A stretch of DNA of 64,000 nt from Luscinia megarhynchos (Eukaryota > Chordata > Aves > Passeriformes > Turdidae). The translations under genes and the position numbers were made by a program. Where the stretch lies: contig JAPFBE010000003.1 of NCBI GenBank assembly GCA_034336665.1, forward strand, positions 15,106,360 through 15,170,359, in the 5' to 3' direction. Below, piece by piece: positions 51,574-62,500 of the stretch (within the stretch, counting starts at the first letter, position 1; each line of letters starts with the position of its first letter). The notes beneath the pieces are model-generated. The model worked only from the letters and a program-made list of their open reading frames with translations, searched no databases and was not told where the DNA came from.

Positions 51574-54500
51574 GTCTCCATAATTTTCCCCTGTGCCTGC
51601 AGTGTCTGCTCCTCCACAGGACTTCCCTGAGTGAGGGCAGAGGCAGACTCGTCACAGCAGGGAAAGCTGCACATTGTTGACTGGAATATTAATTCTATCT
51701 CTTGACTTGTTCCTCTGTGGGCCATGAAGGTCACAAAAGAAGGTAGGAGACACCAGGGCAAACTGGAGTTTTCCTTCATCCTCTGTAGTGTTGCCACACA
51801 TCACTGCAAAAGTTTAGATGAACTTTGACAGAAAATACTGAATACAGGATCTGATCTCTGTGCTAAGCACTCCTTACTGCAAAGCTTAGTGACCCACTGT
51901 GTTTTAATTGGCCTCTCTCTGTTGGCCTAAGTGTGCTGTCAGGCCTGTATTATTCAGTTTATGTTTTCATCTTAGCATATCATTTAAGAACTTTGCATAA
52001 AGTTTAGTCACTTTATATTCTTATTTATCCTATATTTTTATAGATTTTTGTAAACCTTTGTAAATGCTCCAAATTCTTACCCTGGAAAAGCCTCAACCTT
52101 CTTTTTGAGACTTGAAAAATCAGTGGATGCATAATCCATTCACCTCTCTTGTGTGGAAAGTTTGAGTTTGGTAAATTCTCTTTATTATTCTGTAGGTTAA
52201 GAGCTCCATGAATAATGTGATTTGTGTTCTGAGTTTGCATAAACAACTAATAAAATTTATATCTGGAACTCAGTGAATAATCCTCTGAGAAATGACATAT
52301 TAAACAAAGATTTATCTTTTGCAGTGGTAAAAATGCAGACTTAGTCTTTTTAACATTTGTTAAGGTATTGAATCCAAATAAATTCCACTTAAGAATATTG
52401 GTTCACCCAACTCTTTCAAGGGATGCAGAAATGTTCAGCCTTATTTGTATATCCATGCATCATCTCCATGCTGTCTCTTGCTTTTGAAAAATACTCTTCC
52501 AAATACTAATCTAATAGGTCCAAGGTCTTCTGTTTCCATAAAACACAAACATTGTCAGAATGGAGCAGGATTTAGGCAAGGGGGTGGGACCCAACATGTT
52601 TCAGTTCTCACTGTTCCCTCACTGACCTGGACTCTTAACAGGCTGCACCAGCCCCATGCATAAATGAGGTAGCCTGGGTCTGTGTTGAGGCAGTCTCTAC
52701 TGTGGCTATTTCCTAGACTTCTAGAAGCTCCAAGTAATTCAGATCCTTTAATATAGTTCAAGGGTAAGAGTTGAATGAGATTATTGCTTTTGGAACCTTG
52801 CCTTTCAGGAGACTCAATTGGTTTCTAACAGAGACAATTAACACTTTCTTTGCAGAGTGACCAATGCTAAATTGTAGGACCAAGAACAGTCATAATAAAT
52901 AATCTTACAGAGATGCTTTATGTACAAAAGGATGTATGTAAATGTAATATTTTTTTTCTCTCTGTGGCAGAGAGGTTGCCAACACATGGTCAGGTCTCAG
53001 GTGAATGTCTTTTAGGTGAACTTGCATGCACTGAAAGCTTCATGCTTGGAATTCCTTGAGTGTCAAAAGCTCACAGCTAAAGCACAAGGGAAAAGTAAGC
53101 AGAAGTCCCAACAAGGACATGTTAGCTCTTGATGGAAGACCTAGAATGATTAGATGCTCAGGTGAGACTGACTGCATAAATGCCAGAGGGTAAAGTTAAT
53201 GTTCTGGATTTAAAAGGGTGTTTGGATCCCATCATTAAATTATGTGCTTTATTAAGAATTATACATTGGGGTCAAGACTGGGGAATGCAAAACCAGGAAC
53301 TGTGTGGAATATAATTTGATGAAGTGACATTGACCATAAATATAGTTAAAACTGTGTGTCCATACATAGCGTTATAAATATAAACTATGTTGGTGTAGTT
53401 CATCTACTAAAATCCAAGAAAAAACTTTAAAGCAGACATTTAATTGTTAAAGCTTTTCTTCCCTATGAAGATTTACTGTGCATGTTTCTAGAATAAATTG
53501 TTTTGATTTTGATAGTCAATGGGTGTTCTCCCTGAAATAAATGACTGGGAAATATAATTAGTGTGAAGCATAGCAAAAGCAACATTTTAGCTGTTGCTTC
53601 TGAGCATAGCCAAGTCCACAGAGGACGAAGTTCACTTGATCATGTGTACTGTGGATTAATCAGCTTTGCTTCTTTTTATTTTGGAAGCTTTTGCCAAATC
53701 ACAGGGAAAATGTGCTTTCTACATCTGATGCTGGTAGCTGCTTCTATTTGGAATAATACACTGCTTCAGCAATGTCCAAGGTGTGGGTAGAGCAAAGTGG
53801 AGATTATTTAGGTTAGTCCTAGATAGCTGTCATGTTAGTAAGTCATCAACACTTTTTTTTTTTTAATAGCGATATACATAAATGGAAAATTGCAAATGGA
53901 TTATTCTTTTGTAAAGTGCTTGATATTCACTTTTCTCACCACAAAGAACAAAACAGAAACATCCTGAAGCTTTCTCCAAGTCTCCACTCATAGAGGACAT
54001 AATATAGTGTCAGATGAAGATAATGTTAAAAATTTTACTATCTAGGGGAAAAAGCATTTAAACCTGCTGTGGTAGTAAAGGACGTGCTGGCAGCACTTCA
54101 TGCCTCTCTAAGCATTGTTAGGGGCCAAGTGTGTTTTCTTGGTTCTCTGACTCTATCTTTGCTGCAACTCAGAGCAAAGCCCAAAGCACCAGAGTCTCTT
54201 TTGCAGTCTCTATAAGTTAGACTTGAAATGAAAACAAAGCTAGTAAAAGGGCTGCAGAACCATCCCTGTACATACAAGTGCAGTGGAAAGTTTCAGGTCT
54301 GTACTGTGCTGTACAAATGCCACCTCTGAGATGCTCGTTCACAAACCTCTGTTAACCAAGTGTGAGCCTTTTATTTGTAGAGTTTTTTTGTTTGTTTTAT
54401 CATTTCTTCTGTGATTAGGACAGTTTGTGAGAGCATACTGACAAATCCTTGTCATTTTCACTTCAGGCTCCAAAGGAAAACTTTCTGGCTGAAGCTGGTT

Positions 54501-55660
54501 TAAGATGCAAGCTAATGCTTTTGTTCAGGTACCTAGACATAGAGGTTAATTAACAGTTTGATTATAGGATTTTTAAAACATCTTTATTGGCTGCCCCATC
54601 TGCAAGCAGTCACTTTGCTACAGAGATACATGGCCTACAAGAAGGCCACAGTGGAAGGCAGGCAGGATGTACAGGGACTGCTGAGGCTTCTTCCAAAATG
54701 CTGTCCTGTGCCCCCTGAATCAGCTGAAGTTAGAGATTTGCAGCTGCTGTGGGCTGGTGCTGTGAGGAGCTCTGGCAGCACAATAATGGCCTTCAGCAGT
54801 GCACTTTAGTGCCTTGAACTGGGCAGCCTGGCATGTTCCAGTGGGAAAATCATTCCAACTTTCCCCTTCTCCATGAAGCAAAATTTTAATGCTGGGTGCT
54901 GATATGGGAGCTTTGGGGGTGTCTTTTGGCCTGTCTGGAGGCAGGACAGCCACCCACTGCAGAGGGGGGTGACTGGGGTTGCATGGCCAAAGAGCCTGAG
55001 CACAAAGACAGGAGCTCAGCCCAGTGTGCTCTGAGTTACCTGGGTGCTCACAGCTGGAATGCTCTCAGTTTTCTGCAGGTAACATTTGCAAGTACTGGCT
55101 CCTGCACCCCTCGGTTTTAGATGTGCAGCATGAGGTGCTGCTGCAAAGGTTTGATCAAGTGTTCAGCAGGAAAATGAGCTGTGGTGCAGGTCAGCTGGGC
55201 AAGGCTTCTGCTAAAGCTCTTCCTACCTGGACACAGGAAAGCAGCTCAGTGCTCCCTTCACTTTTGCTGTCTTTGTGCACTTCAGCTCTCACTGGAGAGT
55301 GCAGCACAGCGGTGACATTTGAAAAGCCACCAAAGCATTACATCACTGTCGAGTGCCACACACCAGCAAAGCCAATTAATTAGAACAGGAAGTGGTGTTT
55401 AATGTGCATTTGGGGATTACAAGCTATCTGGAGGTGAGAGAAATGGATACTTACAGTTCCCATCTGGTCTGCTCATGCTAAAAATATCTGAATTTCTCAG
55501 TGACATGCTAGTGTTTAACTAAGCTCTGGTTATCTAATAGCTAATAATCAATATATAGCATCAGCAGATGTTGATACATAGATGTGTATTGCCAATTCAG
55601 AAACACTTTCAATTAGAATTAAATTGTTCTAGACTACACTATAGACTAGCTATAAATTTT
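51574..55660. other. Intron 1, no further feature
   Basis: AT-rich to mixed. 54590-55380 is more GC-rich, but no exon, repeat family or CpG clustering is recognised. Confidence 0.5.
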
Positions 55661-55796
55661 CATGTATGTTTAATCTGGGAGAAAGACACTGGCAAGCACT
55701 GGTTAAGTCTCTGGACTCCTTTTTGCCTGACAGATTGCAGAAGTATATAAATTAAACATCAGTGCAGAACACATGGTGGACACAATGCTGCTGACT
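55661..55796. repeat. Local direct repeat, copy 1
   Basis: Aligns with 56672-56804 at roughly four bases in five. Shared blocks include GAGAAAGAC, CAAGCACTGGTTAAG, TGGACTCCTTT, AAACATCAGTG and GTGGACACA. Same orientation, 1,011 bp apart. Confidence 0.88.
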
Positions 55797-56671
55797 ACAT
55801 CCATGCACTATAGATGAAAAATTTTTATTGTTGATTTTGGTAACAAAAATTGTCACCAAAAAATTGAATATCTTTCATTTTGATGTATATGTTCCTAAAA
55901 TGAGACCTGAAGTTTGGGTACAATTTACTGTAATGGAGAAACAAATTTATCCGATCCTAAAAAGTTTCCCTTAGATAATTCAGGCAAAGTAACTGTGACT
56001 TGAGGTTTATTGTTGTACACTGAGGCTTTTTATTGCAAAGTAAAGTGAACCAGGCAAGCAGTGTCTGCAGTATTTATTGCTACTCTCCTTCCAAAAAATG
56101 AATTTTCCATTCAATATGATGGTATGTGAGGGATAGGACTTCTTTTTTTTTTTTTTTCCAGACTTGGGTGCGGTTAGTATAGGTTTCCTGATCCTAACAA
56201 GGTGTTTCCATATCTTCTGTTTTGACACAGTCATTTTGCTGAAGTCAGTGAAACTAGTCTGTGCAAGTTTATCAATGCATAAATTGTAAATACAAGTTGG
56301 GACTATTGCTGATTTAGGAGGTAGGCAGTAAGTGAATGAAAGAGAAGTAAAGAAAGTGAATGAAGTATTTCAGTCGTGGGGGAAGAAAATTGTATTTGAA
56401 ATGTTTATAGCTTTGGGGTTCACAGGTTTGCTTGTTGTTTCAGTATAAAATTTCCAGTAATGCCACCTTGGCAAACCCTAGAAGTTTCAAAATGTTAATT
56501 GTGAATTAGAAACAGTATTTTTGGGGTTTTTGGGTTCTTTTTATTCTTTCCAGGATGCACACTTTTCCTTCTAGAACGTTGCTGGACAGGCTGTATAAGA
56601 GAAGATCCCACGTGCAGATGCCAAAAGGATCTAGGGTCTAGTGACGTTTGAAAAATACACCTGTGAATGTT
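55797..56671. other. Intron 1, spacer between the two direct repeats
   Basis: AT-rich, with a 15-T tract at 56143-56157. Nothing else recognised. Confidence 0.5.
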
Positions 56672-56804
56672 CATGTGTGTTAAATCTGTGAGAAAGACGT
56701 TATCAAGCACTGGTTAAGCCTATGGACTCCTTTCTGCTTGAGAGGTTACAGAAGCACATGAATAAAACATCAGTGTAGAAAAAGTGGACACAGTGCTACT
56801 GATT
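56672..56804. repeat. Local direct repeat, copy 2
   Basis: Partner of 55661-55796, with one short gap. The family is not recognised; it could be two copies of a dispersed repeat or a local duplication. Confidence 0.88.
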
Positions 56805-59384
56805 GTTGTGGGCTATGTGGGGGGCTGTCTAGCAGGGACTTGTTCAGTAAACTAAATAAATAATAACACTAGATTAATTATCTAGTGTTTTCATAAGTAA
56901 AATTGTTTGCTAATGTATCTTACTGTTCTCTTGAGTGCTCTTTAGGTGCATCTGCTGTGTCTGCCTGATACTGGAGTCTCCTTTGGGGCACTGTTAGAGC
57001 TGCACACACATTTGTACACAATCCCATGGAGCTGATTAGGTGTCTGTGGACTCATGCAAAACTGAAAAGATCTGCATTTATATTTTAGAAATCTTTTCCT
57101 CTCCATGCAGTAATTAAGTTATTTCTGTTAATATATGTGATCACAAAATAACCTGTATATACTCTATCTATCATTTCAAGGTTATTTGGCCAACATTTTA
57201 AAGCAATTTCACCCTAAACTTAAATAAACATACCAGTAGGATATATTTTGCTACTGCAGTCTTTTGTAAGTATGTTTTACAATTGAAGTTCTTGATTCAA
57301 ATGGATAATTTGAAAATCCAGGGTGGGGAGCAGGGACATAAGGCAGGTGTCCTAGTTGTTTAACCAGAGTGTACAGTCTCTGATAGCTTCTCTGTATCTG
57401 CCAGGCCACCTCAGACAATTAGCCTGAGGTTCTGGAATGCCACTGTGTTTGGCAACTTTTCACCTTTAATTGCTTCATCTACTTAACATCTTTATAACAG
57501 CAAATAGCCATACTGATATTTTAATTAGATGTAATGAAAATGACTCCTTTTGATTTTCTGGTTATATTTGAAATGCGACCTGGCAAATATAAAAATAAAA
57601 TGAAATATCTGAAACTGGGGAAATTATGTTTCTTTGTATTAAGATTTTTGAATGCAATAGAATAGAGAGGTTTTTTAATGAAAGAAAATGTCAAAAAGAT
57701 AATTATCAAAAAGGACAACTCTCCACTAAATCTTACTGAAGCTACCTGCAAAGCTCTGGTGGTGTTTGTATGTTACTGTTACCTGAAAGCCACTCAATTA
57801 TATAATAATTAAAATTTAAGAGAAGTGCCTTTTGCCATTAGAAACTGCCTTCCAGGTACAGCCACATGCAGCTTTGTAACTATTTTCCCCTCAAAGTACA
57901 GTTAATAGCTGAAAACTTGAACATTTCTTCATTCAGAAATACCCAGGGGAAACAGTGACAAGTGGAAAACGTGTTCATTATTGTCTCAAAGAACAGTCCC
58001 AAGGGAGACAAAACAGGTTTTAGGGAGCAAAGCATCAGTTTTATAGATGATTATGTTATTTGAAACAGCAGAGTTTGCCAGCAGAACAGTGGGTGTAAGT
58101 GGAGTGATACCTCAGGATCATCTGGTCCTAGGCAAGGCCACCCTTTGGCAGAATGGCATCCAAACCAGGAATTTCAATAATTCAGCAGCATCAGGGTAAG
58201 ATGACACATACTGTGGCAAAGGTCTAAAAGTGTTGGACAATTTCAGGTAGAATGAACAAAAGTCTAAATGTGTTGGATGTGGTCATGCAGGATGGCCAGA
58301 GGTCTCAGTGTGTGGAACACCGTTACATAGAGCTGGTCTCAGATACCCAGCTGAGTTTTCTTCTGTCAGGATACCCGACAAGGGCTTTGATATCTTCTAT
58401 GTATAAATATATTGTGAAACCAAATACCATGGGGTATTAGAGAGGCCAGATGGGGGGGATGAGTTCAACGACAAACTTGAAAAAAATTAAAATTAATTGA
58501 GACCTTACCTATTGACGTTACTCAGGTGTGAATTTCAGGAGAGATGCCCAAAGCAGCCCATTGGTCCTTTTGAAATGTAGTTTCAGATTCCAATAAACTA
58601 ATTTACCTGCTGAGTACTTGTTTTCTCACCAAAAGCAGGATATGGGTTTCAAAAGACAGAGGTTGCCTTGTGTCTTGTCAGGAGAGGACAGCCTTTCTCT
58701 GTCTTGAGCAACCCCCAAGACGCTTTCACAAGCAGTATGTGGAGCAGAGCAGTGTGTGTGGACATGTTCTGGTGCTGTTTCATCAGTCTGAGTAGGTTTG
58801 CCTTGCCCATAAAAAAGGGTTGAAGCAGTGATTAACACCTTGGGTTTTACTTCTGTGATTATTTATTTTCAAGTAACATTGAAGTATTGAAGGAATCCTG
58901 CAGCATTTGCTGTTGCATTATTGCTGCAGTTGTGCTGCTGGCATTTGGATGGTTTTACGGTATGGTCTTTTTCTTTAGAAATGCTCATTGTAGCGAAGTC
59001 CCAGATGAACAGCTGGCCCTCCTCAATCAAAAAATGAGGCACAATCTCAAGGAATTAGCCCAGTGCCTAAGTGCATGCCTTTGAGAGTGGGGACTGTGAG
59101 AGGAGACTTTTGGGGAGGGGCTGGGAGGTAGAGTAAGAAGTAGAAGCAATTTGTATGTGTGCATTTCATAAGAGTAAAATCTTTGATGTTATTATTTGAG
59201 CAGTTTCCTTATTCCTCTGCAAGTCTGGGAATAAACATTTATTAGGGAATTTTCTACCATTATCCCCTTGTATTCATTACTCTGGTTGGCAGAAGAACAA
59301 CCAGCCCGCATTTACGTGCTGACTCTTAAACATGTTGTTAGCTGTTCCGTGCCTCTCCAAGTGAGGGATCAGAGGCTTAGCTGT
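56805..59384. other. Intron 1, no further feature
   Basis: AT-rich sequence. No exon or named transposon recognised. An open frame at 58887-59084 begins with TTG, not ATG, and is not supported as a gene. Confidence 0.5.
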
Positions 59385-59585
59385 AAATATGAGGAAGGCT
59401 CAGGATAAAGCTGCGGATACAGACTTAGCCCGAGGTCACGGCTCGGTGAGGGCGATTTCGCCGCGGGTTTTGTTGTGCTCAGACCTTCTCCTGCCCTCTG
59501 CCGGCAGTTCCCCGTCGCGGGACAGGGATGCCCGAACACTGTTCAGGGTTACATTCCCCGGGCCAGCTGCTGCTTGCCAAACGGA
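59385..59585. promoter_or_regulatory. Small CpG-dense patch in distal intron 1
   Basis: About 200 bp with well over ten CpGs (for example GATTTCGCCGCGGG and CCCCGTCGCGGGACAGG) in an otherwise CpG-poor intron, 2.8 kb upstream of exon 2. It may be an alternative promoter, an enhancer or an insulator. A possible donor (CCCCG/GTAACT) lies at 59621-59622, but I could not build a frame from an ATG here that joins exon 2 in phase, so no alternative exon is claimed. Confidence 0.45.
59491..59504 (-). promoter_or_regulatory. CTCF-like motif
   Basis: The minus strand reads CCGGCAGAGGGCAG, matching 13 of 14 positions of the core CTCF consensus CCASYAGRKGGCRS. It lies in the CpG-dense patch, where methylation could control binding. 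Confidence 0.5.
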
Positions 59586-62400
59586 ATTTCCATTCCTGCC
59601 ATTAATGAACTCCTTGCCCCGGTAACTGCTGTGCCCACTGCATTTATAGTGTTATATGATGATGCATAAAGTATAGTAGTTTTGGCTATTGAAAATCATC
59701 CCAAGGTACAAGCTATCACCCAGAGATCAGTCTTGCTGTCCTTCAAAACTATATTTTCTTTCTGAAGGCAAGCAAGTTTCTGACTTTTGGCAGGCATGCT
59801 GATTTTCAAAGTAAATTACTTTAGTTAAGAAATGCCAGCCCTGAGGATGTCTGTGCTATTTTAATGCTACTCTTGCCATCTTGTGTTTGATGCCTGTATG
59901 TATCAGAATGCAGTTTTCCTCCACTGGGTTTTGGTGTTTTTTTATTTTTCCCTGTTGGTGTATTGCATATGTAATGAATAGTAAATCCATCTATTTGTAG
60001 TTTCACCTGTGACATAGCCAAGTGTGGAGTGCTGTTCTCCAAAAAAGCCTTCAGGTGTAGTTTTGTCTACTTTTCAGTTTCAGAAAAAATGAAGGAAGAA
60101 GCACTGATATCTTTGAATTTGATGTGCTGAATGAATAAGCAAAGGGACCTAAAAGGAAAAAAATAGGATTGTAAGAACAGGCAAAATAAAGATTGTACAG
60201 ACTGTTTCAATTTGGATACATTCTCATTTCTTAAATAGGTGACATTACAGCCTTGATCATCTTTTAGTATTTTCAGAATTGGGTTGAGATATTCAAATGC
60301 TTGAGAAAGCTAACCAGAAAAATTGTACATCAACTTTGGATAGCAGTGGGGTTGTGAGCAAGGTTTTTGGATCCACTTCTACCAGTTGTGTTTGTGAAGC
60401 AATCTAAGTAGAGATGAGTTAGCTGTATTTCATTGATAGGCATAATGGGATGCATTTTTGCTGGAGGGTTTCTAAGGTAGTTACCTGAGGTAAGCCAGGA
60501 GTGTGATGAGAATCAGTGCGGGGTTTTGTGAACATAGTTCATGGACATGAACTCTCTTGCTCTTCCTCTCCATCCCTCCATTTATCCCCATTCTAGTTTC
60601 TGTACTTTAGGTTCCACCTCTCCATCTGATTTAGGTCCTTTGCCACTGAAGACTTCAACTCGTGTCTCTGCTTCTTTCCCTTTCTCCAGCCTCCTTGCTT
60701 CCGAGCTCAGTCTTCCATCTTTGAGCTCTTGATCCATCTGAATTTCACATCCCTCTGCTGCCTCTGTCCTGAGTTGTAGGTTTCATGTTTGGCTTTAAGA
60801 CCACTGAAAGACTTTCCACTGGAGCTGTAAAATACCTAGGTTGTTTCACCTTCTTGGCTATTTACTGCAGACCCCTTCAAAGCAGTTACAAACCTTTGCT
60901 GTGGTTGCTTTACTGAGCTGCCACCTCTTGTCTCCTTCTTTCTTGTCAAATTTGAAAATAAATGTCAGCCAAGCGAGCAAACAAGTAGACTAGTATGGAA
61001 GTAGGATGAGTCTTTGGTAATAAATAAATTAGTATGTAATTGACCCACAAATTTAGTTGTAATTAACCAGCTGGGAGCTATAATCACATTTTTCCAGGGG
61101 TCTGGCTGCCTTCAGGTAGTCGCAGTCTGTGTGTGCTGAGTATTAGAGTTGGGCTTTGAAGGTGCTGCTTGGGGAAAAATCAAGCTGTTATTGTAATGGG
61201 GGACAGCTGAGGCCCTACATTTCTCACCAGGGGCCACCGAGGCTGGCTTTCAGCCTTCTTACAGAGCTGTGCATTTTATAGAGAGGTACTTCCTATGCAA
61301 AATCCCAATAGACTGGATGCCTTTGGAAAGGAACCTGCAAGTGTGACTTTTCAGGAAGGTAGTTGGCGTTACATTCTATGTAATTTTTCTATTCATATTT
61401 ATCTGATAAAATTAACAAGTGCAGTTTTCAGAGCAAAAGGAAAGGGACTTAATTAGAATTCAGTAACTCAGTAGGGAGCCCAGATAATGATTGCAAATGA
61501 TGTAAACTGGGCTGTGAGATGCCATGCCTGCTTGCACTGCAGCACTGCTCAGACCTCAGGAGATGCTGAGAAGAAAGGGAAGGGAGGGCACTGGAGGCCC
61601 CATCAGCTGCTTTAAGAGGATGCCATCCCCTGGATGGTCTGTCAAGGCACGTGTTGGTGGCCTTAGCCCTGCTGTTGCAGAAGGTCCATCTTAGGTCCCT
61701 TTGGTGCTTGTTGCAGGGCATGCAGGCAGGTGACCCCAAGGCATCTGGTGTGTCACACTCTGCCTTCCTCCCTCCTTGAATTGGACTTTTCAGCTGCTCA
61801 TGCTGTGCAAAGAACTGGGATATCTGGATCCAGGTGCAAAACATTCTTAGGCAACCTCCTCCCAAACAAGTATCCTACTTTTAGATGCCAACTCCAGGTG
61901 GAAACACAAAGTGTTTCCTGCCTGGGAAAGAGGGCAGGAGGGCTGCTGCTGTAGCCTCATCCAGCAGTAATTGCTGGTTGTTGAAATGCTGAGTGAGCAG
62001 GGAAAGTGAGGGGCTGAGACTCCACGTAGCTGCTTACTGCTTTTCTCAGCTACCTTTTCTGTCCAGCCAAAAAATGTAAAATGAGCTTATTAGCAAAGAT
62101 AAATGCATGTTAATTGCATCCGTACGGTTTTTCCCAAGGAAGTTTCAAGTTTGGAAACAAACACTATCAGCATGCTTGTTTGCTCTGAGAGGAGTCAGGC
62201 ATTTAGACTGAGGAATTGTGCTTGGAGCTCAGCAGTAGGTGGGCGACTGTGCTCAAGAGGTACCCAAATCCCAGCTTGTTAACCCACCTGCATACAAGTG
62301 CAAAATTGGATTTGTTATCGGAGTTGTTAAATGCAGTAGTTAAGATTCCTTTTTGATGGATTCTTTTTTAGTTTTACTAACAGCTTTTTAAGGCTTTTTG
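59586..62400. other. Intron 1, distal part before exon 2
   Basis: AT-rich to mixed, pyrimidine-rich at 60550-60730. A short stretch near 62095-62190 contains CCGTACGG and looks unique. No repeats or exons recognised. Confidence 0.5.
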
Positions 62401-62422
62401 TTTTCCCTCCCTCTTTCTTCAG

Positions 62423-62500
62423 CTATTGATGGATTTCTGAAAACTGATGAAAGACAAAGACTGGCAAAGGAAAGAAGAGAAGAAAGGGAGAAGTACCTTG
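62423..62500 (+). CDS. MAP7D2: MAP7D2 coding exon 2 (partial gene)
   Basis: A 78-bp exon with a strong acceptor (long pyrimidine tract, TTTCTTCAG) and donor (TTG/GTAAGT). It completes a phase-1 codon from exon 1 (giving Ala) and reads IDGFLKTDERQRLAKERR, then EEREKYL. This is the signature start of the MAP7-family N-terminal coiled coil. From memory, human MAP7D2 has GMEGFLKSDERQRLAKERR here, while MAP7 and MAP7D1 have VDDRQRLARERREER and DDRQRLAKERREER without the preceding GFLK. The GFLK-x-DERQ form points to MAP7D2 rather than its paralogues. The region begins the microtubule-binding basic helix. The exon starts and ends in phase 1, so skipping it would keep frame but remove the first part of the coiled coil. 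The next exon is outside the window. Confidence 0.94.

Larger units (their letters stand above)
17925..62422 (+). other. MAP7D2: MAP7D2 intron 1 (44,498 bp)
   Basis: Bounded by the donor GTAAGG at 17925 and an acceptor at 62421-62422 preceded by a strong pyrimidine tract (TTTTCCCTCCCTCTTTCTTCAG ends here). I saw no further coding exon inside it. It contains only two recognised CR1 fragments, far fewer than the 17 kb upstream, and several candidate regulatory segments listed separately. A long first intron is common in genes of this size class. Confidence 0.85.

Noticed and set aside
58887..59084. 65-residue frame with a hydrophobic segment, resembling a small membrane protein
   Set aside because: It begins with TTG, not ATG, has no splice or promoter context, and a hydrophobic run from T-rich DNA is expected by chance.
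59389..59669. Two overlapping frames of 78 and 64 residues in the CpG-dense patch as an alternative MAP7D2 first exon
   Set aside because: The plausible donor at 59621 does not give phase 1 in either frame, which exon 2 requires. The patch is kept as regulatory only.
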